A stretch of DNA of 64,000 nt, taken from positions 372,001 through 436,000 of the forward strand of contig NZ_JAASUI010000001.1 in NCBI RefSeq assembly GCF_014224155.1, written 5' to 3'. Source of the stretch: Listeria cossartiae subsp. cossartiae (GTDB lineage: Bacteria; Bacillota; Bacilli; Lactobacillales; Listeriaceae). Made by a program: the position numbers and the translations under genes. Positions 17,044-23,611 of this stretch are shown here, piece after piece (within the stretch, counting starts at the first letter, position 1; every line of letters starts with the position of its first letter). Under the pieces are notes generated by a model. The model made no database searches and had not been told where the DNA came from. It saw only the letters and a list, made by a program, of their open reading frames with translations.

Positions 17044-18399
17044 TTATTGATTATTAAATAATTTATCTTTGTAATAATTTAAATAACTTTTTTCACCAGT
17101 TATTATCATAAAGCTTCCTTCCGTTCCATATCGAATAGTAGATGCATTTTTAGTATTAACTTTTGCCTGAGCACTAACCTTGAAATAATTTCCGTTTTTG
17201 GTTCGTGTAGGTGATGAATCTATGCTAGTGACTTTGCAATCTAATGTAATAGACTCTGATGCATCTCTCCGAGTAGTGAATCTAACTTTGTCCCCCTTAT
17301 GCACAGAAGTAATATCTTGTGATGGGACGTAGGTGATAATAGTAACACTCCCTTGATCCTCAATAGAGGGATATAGCTCTGCAATTATTGTCCCTTCTGG
17401 AATTGTGTTGCTTCCTTTTATTTCTTCATTCAAATGAACAATACCATTGGCAGGAGAATAAATCTTACCTTTTTCAAATAATTGTTCTTGCATGGTGATA
17501 TTTGTCTCAAGCTCATCTATCCTAGACTTAACTGTTGTAAATTCTTTGCTAGCATTTAAGGCTTGTTGCGATTTTAATATATCCAATTGGGATTCAAGTG
17601 ATGTTGATAGGTTTACTTCTGTTCCAGCACTTGCTTGTTGTGTTTTTAATGTGGCTAGAGAAGTTTGTAATTGATTAATATTTTTGTCAAGTTCAACCAG
17701 AAATTGATTTTTTATGACGGAATCCTGACTTGCACTATATTGCTTTTTATAGCTGTCATACATTGGGTATAATGAATGATTTTTACCTAAATTACTATTG
17801 TTATTTACTGCCTTTTTCAATACGCTATATTCATCAATTTTGTTATTGATATTCATTATTTCTTCTGATATAGATGCTTTTACATTTACAATGCTTTGAT
17901 TTTGTTTGAAGATATCTTCATTTTCTTTTTTAGCATTTAATCTTAAATTTTCTGTTTGCTTTAAATAATCATCTAACATTTGAGAATATCCATATGAGTC
18001 TGGACTATCGAAGGTATCAGCTTCATTTTCAATACCTTTTTTTAATAAATTAATTTGTATTTCCTGCTGTTTAGCGACGTCTAGCTGCTTTTTAAAATTG
18101 GTAAGTTGGGCTGAGTCTGAATTATTGTTGTAAGAAATTAAGATATCACCTTTCTTGACCAATTTATTTTCAGATAGATTATTTTCAGTTATCATATTTG
18201 GACTAGTGGATTGTATTTTAGTGACTATCTTTGTAGGTTGGATTTCTCCATTTAGTTTTATAGTTATTTCCTTTGTAAAAAAAACTGAGAATATCACAAT
18301 AAAAATAAATAAGCACAGGGTAGGGACAATAATTAATGTGGAAAAATTTTTGTATTTTCTCTGGTAAAACTCTGAACTTTCTAGAAAACGCGTATCCAA
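17044..18399 (-). CDS. Bacteriocin ABC-exporter accessory protein (HlyD/MesE/LcnD type)
   Basis: 451 residues: one N-terminal membrane helix (about 22-44), a beta-barrel/lipoyl-like half (LNGEIQPTKIVTKIQS, LVKKGDILISY), long coiled coils (about 90-310) and a second half-motif (GKIYSPANGIVHLN). It bridges membrane and wall for the C39 exporter upstream. The start is TTG at 18399, chosen because AAAGGAGG ends 8 nt upstream; the open frame extends into the exporter gene but without a ribosome site. Confidence 0.9.
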   Translation of the reverse strand: MDTRFLESSEFYQRKYKNFSTLIIVPTLCLFIFIVIFSVFFTKEITIKLNGEIQPTKIVTKIQSTSPNMITENNLSENKLVKKGDILISYNNNSDSAQLTNFKKQLDVAKQQEIQINLLKKGIENEADTFDSPDSYGYSQMLDDYLKQTENLRLNAKKENEDIFKQNQSIVNVKASISEEIMNINNKIDEYSVLKKAVNNNSNLGKNHSLYPMYDSYKKQYSASQDSVIKNQFLVELDKNINQLQTSLATLKTQQASAGTEVNLSTSLESQLDILKSQQALNASKEFTTVKSRIDELETNITMQEQLFEKGKIYSPANGIVHLNEEIKGSNTIPEGTIIAELYPSIEDQGSVTIITYVPSQDITSVHKGDKVRFTTRRDASESITLDCKVTSIDSSPTRTKNGNYFKVSAQAKVNTKNASTIRYGTEGSFMIITGEKSYLNYYKDKLFNNQ

Positions 18400-18421
18400 T
18401 ATTGCTTCCTCCTTTATGTTT

Positions 18422-20578
18422 TTAGCTAGAAACAAGTTTTTGATAGAAGCCATTTGCCTTGATAAGTTCTGCATGAGTGCCTTCTTCAATAACTTTACCT
18501 TGATCAAGTACGACAACCTTTTCCGAACGTTCCGCAATAGTCAATCTGTGAGCTATAAATAAAATAGTTTTATGTTCTAATGCCATTAAATTATCTATAA
18601 TTTTTTTCTCAGTCATTATATCTAGATTACTTGTTGCTTCATCAAGTATTAAAACAGGAGCGTTTGACAATAAGGCTCTTGCTAAAGCTATTCTCTGTTT
18701 TTGGCCCCCCGAAATACCAGTTCCATCAGAGGTTAATTCAGTTTGATAATTCATTGGCATCAACTCAATATCTTTACGTATTTCTGCAGTTTCAACAGCA
18801 TTAAATATATCTTGTTGCGTTGTTCCTGGTTGGGCTCCTAAAGTAATGTTCTCTAAAATAGTTCCGTTAAATATATAAGGTTCTTGAGGTAAATATGTTA
18901 TTTGCTTTCGAAGAATCTGTTTATCAATCTCCCTAATATTAGAGTGATTAATATTAATGTCCCCCGAACTTACTTCGTAAAAGTTAACAATCATCTTAGC
19001 TAATGTTGTCTTTCCAGAGCCACTCACACCAACAAAACTAATTTTTGATCCTTGGTTAATAGTTAAGTTAATATCAGATAGAACATTACGCCCAAAACCA
19101 TATTTATAAGAAACATTATTAAATGTAATATCACCATTCAATAATGATGGATCTTTTATTTGTTTATTGTCCTTAAACTCTGATTCGACCAGGTATACTT
19201 CGTTTAAACGATTATTAGCAACCTTAGCAGATTGTAATTTTGTTTGTAGATTTATAATATTTTCTAAAGGATTCGTGAAATAGGTGAGCAACGTATTATA
19301 TGTAATAAGTTGCCCTATGCTTATCTTTCCATTCATTACTAAAATAGCGCCAAACCATAAAATAATAATATTTAGTATTAATTGAGCACCTTGCTTTAAT
19401 GCGGTTTGAATAGCTGTTGCTCTTGCATAATTAAATGATTTGTCAAGATAATCGACAAATTCACGATCGATTTTTTGATAGCGAACATCTTCACTGACTA
19501 ACGATTTTATCGTCTCTATACCATTAATATCTTCAATAATGGATGAGCTCATTACAGCATTAGCTTGCATCACGTCATTATTCATTTTTTCAAACGGTTT
19601 CATAAAAGCAAAGATTATTACAATATATATTGGAATAGCAATAAGCGTTAATAGAAATAACTGGAGATTTTGGATAGATAAAACAATACCAACCACTAAC
19701 ACGATTGATACATCTAAGAACACAGAAATTATAGTACTTGCCAAAGCATCTATTATTGAATTAGCATCTGTAAATCTTGAAATAATTTCACCAGTTCTCC
19801 GAGTCGAGAAAAAGGACATGGGCAAGTTGAAAATGTGCTTAATATATGACAAGATTACATCGATGGAGAGTCGTTGCCCCATAACATTAAGTAAGTATTC
19901 TTGAGCAAAACTTAGTATTTTTTGAATTATATAAGTAACGATAAGTCCTATTGAAATAATACCAAGTGTGGTTCTCATTTGATCGGGTATATAAGTGTCA
20001 ATGATAGCTTGTAAATAGTATGAGCCAATGACATTGATGATTGTTATTAGTAATGATGCTATCACAATATTTCTTATCAAACTATTTTGTTTAAGTAACA
20101 ATGGTACAAAACTTAATAGCCCATTCTTTTTCTCTTTTTCAGCCTTATAATCAGGAGCTGGAGCGAGAAATAGGGATATACCATTCCATTCTTTTGCAAA
20201 TTTCTCTTTTTTCATTTTTACAATCTTCACTGTAGGGTCTGGATCAGCAATAAGAATATAATCATTTTTTACTCCATATACGACATAGTAGTGTAATAGT
20301 TTACCTTCTTTCACAACATGTGCAATGAAAGGGTATGGAATATCTTTTGCATCAAATAAAGACATATCTGCTTGAATTGCTTTTGTTTCAAAATTTAAAG
20401 ATTTAGCAGCTTCAATTATTCCAAGTGCGGTTGTTCCCTCCATATTTGTTTTTGCGAGTTCTCTTAAACTAGCTAAAGATTTATCGGTTCCATAATGTTT
20501 TAAAATCATCGCCAATGACGCCACTCCACAATCTCGGGTATCTACTTGAGGAACGTAGGCATATTTTTTGAAAATCAT
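18422..20578 (-). CDS. C39-peptidase bacteriocin ABC exporter
   Basis: 718 residues: N-terminal C39 cysteine protease with Cys17 (DTRDCGVAS), His96 (LLHYYVVYG) and Asp112; six-helix exporter domain; and NBD with Walker A GVSGSGKTT, signature ISGGQKQR, Walker B ILDEATSN and AHRLT. It removes double-glycine leaders while secreting peptides. The start at 20578 is chosen for GGAGG 9 nt upstream; a 20-codon extension would run through the promoter. First gene of an operon with the accessory protein and the pheromone-like peptide. Confidence 0.95.
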   Translation of the reverse strand: MIFKKYAYVPQVDTRDCGVASLAMILKHYGTDKSLASLRELAKTNMEGTTALGIIEAAKSLNFETKAIQADMSLFDAKDIPYPFIAHVVKEGKLLHYYVVYGVKNDYILIADPDPTVKIVKMKKEKFAKEWNGISLFLAPAPDYKAEKEKKNGLLSFVPLLLKQNSLIRNIVIASLLITIINVIGSYYLQAIIDTYIPDQMRTTLGIISIGLIVTYIIQKILSFAQEYLLNVMGQRLSIDVILSYIKHIFNLPMSFFSTRRTGEIISRFTDANSIIDALASTIISVFLDVSIVLVVGIVLSIQNLQLFLLTLIAIPIYIVIIFAFMKPFEKMNNDVMQANAVMSSSIIEDINGIETIKSLVSEDVRYQKIDREFVDYLDKSFNYARATAIQTALKQGAQLILNIIILWFGAILVMNGKISIGQLITYNTLLTYFTNPLENIINLQTKLQSAKVANNRLNEVYLVESEFKDNKQIKDPSLLNGDITFNNVSYKYGFGRNVLSDINLTINQGSKISFVGVSGSGKTTLAKMIVNFYEVSSGDININHSNIREIDKQILRKQITYLPQEPYIFNGTILENITLGAQPGTTQQDIFNAVETAEIRKDIELMPMNYQTELTSDGTGISGGQKQRIALARALLSNAPVLILDEATSNLDIMTEKKIIDNLMALEHKTILFIAHRLTIAERSEKVVVLDQGKVIEEGTHAELIKANGFYQKLVSS

Positions 20579-20602
20579 TTGTATCATCCTCCCATATAAC
20601 TC

Positions 20603-20671
20603 AATGTACCAGTTAAGTGCACCTTTTATAAGATACAATTCATGAACGGTTTAAATTGCTTCTTAAACGGT
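20603..20671 (-). promoter_or_regulatory. LytTR-controlled promoter of the exporter operon
   Basis: Minus-strand boxes ACCGTTTAA (20671-20663) and ACCGTTCAT (20650-20642) are 12 nt apart (21-nt period). The -10 TACATT, preceded by TG, lies exactly 33 nt after the second box. The exporter start is 24 nt further. The arrangement is the mirror image of the promoter at 20679-20747. Confidence 0.8.
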
Positions 20672-20678
20672 CGGAATT

Positions 20679-20747
20679 ACCGTTTAAGAAGCAATTTAAA
20701 CCGTTTAGGAAAATGATGTTGATGTAGAAAATCTGAGAAAGTATAAT
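20679..20747 (+). promoter_or_regulatory. LytTR-controlled promoter of the DUF3267 gene
   Basis: ACCGTTTAA (20679-20687), 12 nt, ACCGTTTAG (20700-20708); 10 nt on TTGATG (-35, 20719-20724), 17 nt, TATAAT (20742-20747). With the minus-strand pair it makes an almost perfect 26-bp inverted repeat around a 7-nt centre, so one intergenic site may drive both directions. Confidence 0.8.
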
Positions 20748-20789
20748 TAGAGCTGAAAAATACAATTGATTATTTTGGAGAGTGTTACT

Positions 20790-21335
20790 ATGAATCTAAT
20801 AAAAGAAATAAATTTACTTACAAATAAGAAAATGATTGTTTGGTTGAATTTTTTGAGTGTCTTATTACTAATAGTATTTGCGATTTTAGCATGGAGGGTT
20901 TCTGTGCGATTTACACCCACAGTAAGTTTTGATAGAGATGAATTATATTACATAATACAATGTTTTGTGATGTTTATATTGCTTATTCTTATTCATGAGT
21001 TTATTCATGGGTTTTTCTTTAAAGTATTTAGTCCTAAAAATAAAGTGAAATATGGATTTAAAAATATGATGTTTTATGCAACAAGTCCGAAATCTTTTTA
21101 TTCGAAAAGAAAATTTTATTGTATAAGTTTAGCACCATTTATTTTTGTAACAATTGGTTTAACATTGTTATTTTTATTTGGAGTAATTCCATCAACTTTT
21201 TATATTTTTCTTGTTTCGTTCCACGGAGCCGGATGTACAGGTGATTTCTATTGGGCTTGGGTATTATTTAAATCATCAAAAGATACGATTATTGAAGATA
21301 CCGAAGTTGGAATAAATCTATATACAAATGTTTAA
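20790..21335 (+). CDS. DUF3267 membrane protein with HExxH motif
   Basis: 181 residues with four membrane helices and HEFIHGFFF (about residue 72), the zinc-metalloprotease-like motif of DUF3267. FHGAGCTGDFY near 150 is also conserved. It clearly resembles the chromosomal gene at 48638 (INLL.NKK, HE..HG.FFK.F, KYGFKN, GC.GDFY). TTGGAGAG precedes the chosen ATG; the open frame is 8 codons longer. Under the pheromone operator it could be an immunity or processing factor, but this is inference. Confidence 0.85.
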   Translation: MNLIKEINLLTNKKMIVWLNFLSVLLLIVFAILAWRVSVRFTPTVSFDRDELYYIIQCFVMFILLILIHEFIHGFFFKVFSPKNKVKYGFKNMMFYATSPKSFYSKRKFYCISLAPFIFVTIGLTLLFLFGVIPSTFYIFLVSFHGAGCTGDFYWAWVLFKSSKDTIIEDTEVGINLYTNV

Positions 21336-21457
21336 ATCTTATAATAGGTTATGCTATTAAGTACACTAAGGCTATTTTTAAAAATTGCTTAGGTGTACTT
21401 TTGTTTATATTGCGCTTTAGAGATAATTACTGTAAATGGAGACTTTCGAAATATAAC

Positions 21458-21526
21458 ACCGTTACAGAGTGAAACCTAACCATTTAGGAAATTTGAGTTG
21501 TAGATATTAAGGCAACTCCCTATAAT
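21458..21526 (+). promoter_or_regulatory. LytTR-controlled promoter of the bacteriocin operon
   Basis: Boxes ACCGTTACA (21458-21466) and ACCATTTAG (21479-21487) are 12 nt apart; 10 nt on TTGTAG (-35), 17 nt, TATAAT (21521-21526). Spacing is identical, base for base, to the 20679 promoter. Between the DUF3267 stop and here (21336-21457) only an AT-rich gap with a weak hairpin (TACACTAAGGC / GCTTAGGTGTA, 21360-21400) is seen. Confidence 0.82.
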
Positions 21527-21572
21527 TTAAATTGTAATCATGATTAATTAAAATAAAAAAGGAGGAAGAAAG

Positions 21573-21713
21573 ATGGAAAATTACAAAGAGTTGGATGTAT
21601 CAGATTTAGAAGAAATTGATGGTGGTATCGGTATTGTTCTGGGATGTGTAGTTGTTGGTGGAGTTATATTAGTTGGTGGCGGGTTAGGCTATGTAGCTGG
21701 GAGATTCTTATAA
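21573..21713 (+). CDS. Double-glycine bacteriocin-like peptide 1
   Basis: 46 residues: leader MENYKELDVSDLEEIDGG (18), then a 28-residue very hydrophobic core starting IGIVLGCVVVGG and ending GYVAGRFL, with one cysteine and several GxxxG spacings. AAGGAGG precedes the ATG. GxxxG helices are typical of class IIb two-peptide bacteriocins. First gene of the induced operon. It differs from peptides 2 and 3, so it could be their complementary partner. Confidence 0.82.
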   Translation: MENYKELDVSDLEEIDGGIGIVLGCVVVGGVILVGGGLGYVAGRFL

Positions 21714-21736
21714 TAATGTTTGGAGCTGAATATGAA

Positions 21737-21883
21737 ATGAGCAAACAAAATTTTGAAGTATTAAATGAGAATGATCTTTCGGAAGTTGAAGGAGGAGTAG
21801 CTCTTATTACACTTATCGCCTTAGGGGGTCTGGGCGTTGCATCTTTTGGAGCAGGGTTTACGTGGGGAAACAGTAGACGCTAA
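21737..21883 (+). CDS. Double-glycine bacteriocin-like peptide 2
   Basis: 48 residues: leader MSKQNFEVLNENDLSEVEGG (20) and a 28-residue core VALITLIALGGLG...TWGNSRR. The start at 21737 is set by the match to peptide 3 and a TTGGAG 11 nt upstream; the longer open frame through peptide 1 is not coding. The core has GxxxG-like helix faces and a basic tail. Near-duplicate of peptide 3. Confidence 0.82.
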   Translation: MSKQNFEVLNENDLSEVEGGVALITLIALGGLGVASFGAGFTWGNSRR

Positions 21884-21924
21884 TAGAATAGCTATTTATT
21901 CATAATGAGATAGGAGGAGCAAAA

Positions 21925-22077
21925 ATGGACGAAAAAGGTTATAAAGTATTAAATGAAAGTGAGCTTTCTGAGGTTGAAGGTGGTCTTGTTGTAGCCCTAG
22001 GTACACTTGTTGCCTTAGGTGCCCTAGGTGTTGCATCTTTTGGAGCTGGATTTGTATGGGGAAACAGTAGACGCTAA
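21925..22077 (+). CDS. Double-glycine bacteriocin-like peptide 3
   Basis: 50 residues: leader MDEKGYKVLNESELSEVEGG (20) and a 30-residue core LVVALGTLVALGALG...VWGNSRR. TAGGAGG lies 7 nt before the ATG. The last 19 residues differ from peptide 2 at only two positions, so the pair arose by duplication and the termini then diverged. Processed and exported by the C39 transporter. Confidence 0.85.
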   Translation: MDEKGYKVLNESELSEVEGGLVVALGTLVALGALGVASFGAGFVWGNSRR

Positions 22078-22078
22078 C

Positions 22079-22237
22079 ATGATAATGAAGATTTCAATAA
22101 TAATAGCAAGTATTGTTGCTATTATTGGAGGCTACGCAATATATAAATACCAAGGGGATAAATTAGGTTTGCTTATTATAATAGCCATAGTCTTGGTCAT
22201 CTGCTTTGCTATTATAAAACCGTATAAATATTTTTAA
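22079..22237 (+). CDS. Small two-helix membrane protein, candidate immunity protein
   Basis: 52 residues, MIMKISIIIASIVAIIGGYAI at the start, a YKYQGDKLG loop, a second helix and a PYKYF tail. It begins 1 nt after the stop of peptide 3 with no ribosome site of its own, so it is probably translated by coupling. Small hydrophobic proteins directly after class IIb genes are often immunity proteins. That role is inferred; no family is recognised. Confidence 0.65.
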   Translation: MIMKISIIIASIVAIIGGYAIYKYQGDKLGLLIIIAIVLVICFAIIKPYKYF

Positions 22238-22343
22238 AGTAGAAGCGAATGGTATTATTAATATTATGATGTTAATAGTTTCGATTTCTACTTGGTAAAT
22301 TTGTTTTAAAAAATGAGTAACGTAGAGTAGGAGGCTGTTTCAG

Positions 22344-22475
22344 TTGATTAGCGTAGGTGAATTTTTGAATTACCATGATTTGGGAAATGGTGAGCTCAGC
22401 AATTTGAATGGTGGACTTACTTGGTGGATTCCACGACTTCCTGTTCCAGGAATACTTCCTTACAGATTGTTTTAA
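22344..22475 (+). CDS. Double-glycine leader peptide with Trp/Pro-rich core
   Basis: 43 residues from TTG, with AGGAGG 9 nt upstream. The leader of 24 residues ends DLGNGELSNLNGG; the predicted mature peptide is LTWWIPRLPVPGILPYRLF (19 residues). It has a WW pair like the 16913 peptide but is otherwise different. It could be a second signal peptide or an unusual proline-rich bacteriocin. Last gene before the operon terminator at 22525. Confidence 0.75.
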   Translation: MISVGEFLNYHDLGNGELSNLNGGLTWWIPRLPVPGILPYRLF

Positions 22476-22524
22476 TGGAAAAATTTTAGTATTTAGAAAA
22501 AAGATTCAAAATTGTAATGATATG

Positions 22525-22580
22525 CATGCACCTCAAACGTTAGGTTTTCAGCTTAACGTTTGAGGTGCATGTTATTTTTT
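22525..22580 (+). terminator. Terminator of the bacteriocin operon
   Basis: Perfect 18-bp stem CATGCACCTCAAACGTTA / TAACGTTTGAGGTGCATG followed by a T-rich tail. Confidence 0.88.
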
Positions 22581-22688
22581 GTCTAGCTTTATTTTGTGGC
22601 CTTTAAAACTAATGTTGTAATCAAGGAGATATATGAGATTTTGATCCAATGATTATACAGAAAATTTACCAAGAAAGGAAGAAAAGCC

Positions 22689-22820
22689 ATGTCAAAGGAA
22701 CTTCGAAAAGAGAAGTTTTTAAATCCTGGAAATGTTCAAAAAGTATTAATAAATGTTGATGAGAATGGGGGGATTATTGAGAGCACCTTAGATGAATTCG
22801 GGAAGAAAATGAAAAACTAA
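22689..22820 (+). CDS. Small protein of unknown function
   Basis: 43 residues (MSKELRKEKFLNPGNVQKV... ending FGKKMKN), charged and without a membrane segment or GG leader. AAAGGAAG precedes the ATG. It is followed after 15 nt by the PoNi-like immunity pseudogene, so it may be the last piece of a lost toxin cassette, or a small independent gene. Not recognised. Confidence 0.5.
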   Translation: MSKELRKEKFLNPGNVQKVLINVDENGGIIESTLDEFGKKMKN

Positions 22821-22835
22821 TAGGAGGTAATTATT

Positions 22836-23431
22836 ATGAGAGACACCATTAAAAATCTCAACTATTTTGAAAATCGATTAAGATTTTTGAACACGAGTAT
22901 TGATGAATTCGAACAACTTATCGCAGAGAATATAAATTCTGAAAAGGCAAATTTAAGGAGTGGTTACCTAACATTATTGGGTTACTATACTTCAAAAATT
23001 AATTGCATTTATTCAATAGGAATGCCCATTGAATCTATACAAAGTATATATCCTAAATATCTTGAATTATTTTTAAAAACATGGAGTAAAGAAACTGGGA
23101 GTTATATCCAATTAGTTGTAACGGTTTCATTAGGGATTTTGATTGATATGACAAAAGAACAAATCAAGATTATTTTATTGACTATTTGCTACATCAGATA
23201 GGTAATAAATGGGAGATAGGAACTGAAAAATTTGCATTTCCTATTCCATACGAATTACTTAATACAGTGATAAACGCTAATGATAATAAGGATGCTATTT
23301 ATAATTTAAGTATTTACCTTGATAAAGAATGGTATAATTCCCATAAAAGTAGCCATGATATATACACTGGTTACTGGAGCTATGAAAGAGGTGCTCTTGC
23401 GAATTATTACAACTCGATGATAGAGAATTGA
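22836..23431 (+). pseudogene. PoNi-type (DUF1910/DUF1911) immunity protein, frameshifted
   Basis: Two overlapping frames (22836-23201 and 23186-23431) read as one protein of about 197 residues if one base is restored in the A-run near 23165 (KEQIK then DYFIDYLLHQIGNKW). The end has WYNSHKSSHDIYTGYWSYERGALANYY, the DUF1911 hallmark of PoNe-immunity proteins. It would protect against a nuclease effector; no intact cognate toxin is present. TAGGAGG precedes the start. A sequencing error is the alternative to true decay. Confidence 0.75.
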
Positions 23432-23484
23432 AGAATTCACCATATTATCCATATGATCTTGTTCATTATAATAATTAGTAATTC

Positions 23485-23528
23485 AAAACCCCAGCAGAAT
23501 TTGAACTTCAAATTCTGCTGGGGTTTTA
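23485..23528. terminator. Terminator at the right edge of the island
   Basis: Near-perfect stem AAAACCCCAGCAGAATTTGAA / TTCAAATTCTGCTGGGGTTTT, usable in both directions between the PoNi pseudogene and the internalin gene. Confidence 0.85.
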
Positions 23529-23611
23529 TACACTATCTGTTTGTTGTTTGTCACTCTTAGTAGTTTATTTTCTTCCTTATGAGACACTACGTAATCGTAG
23601 CTTCTTTTTAT

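Noticed and set aside
20579..20638. 20-codon N-terminal extension of the C39 exporter
   Set aside because: It runs through the -10 and leader of the exporter's own promoter and lacks a ribosome site; the C39 domain starts normally at 20578.
22240..22310. Hairpin AGTAGAAGCGAA / TTCGATTTCTACT as operon terminator
   Set aside because: The arms pair, but the loop is long and no T-run follows; the following peptide gene is better seen as part of the same operon.
12820..23528. Insertion sequences, integrase or attachment sites around the island
   Set aside because: No transposase, integrase or flanking direct repeats could be seen, so the mode of acquisition stays open.
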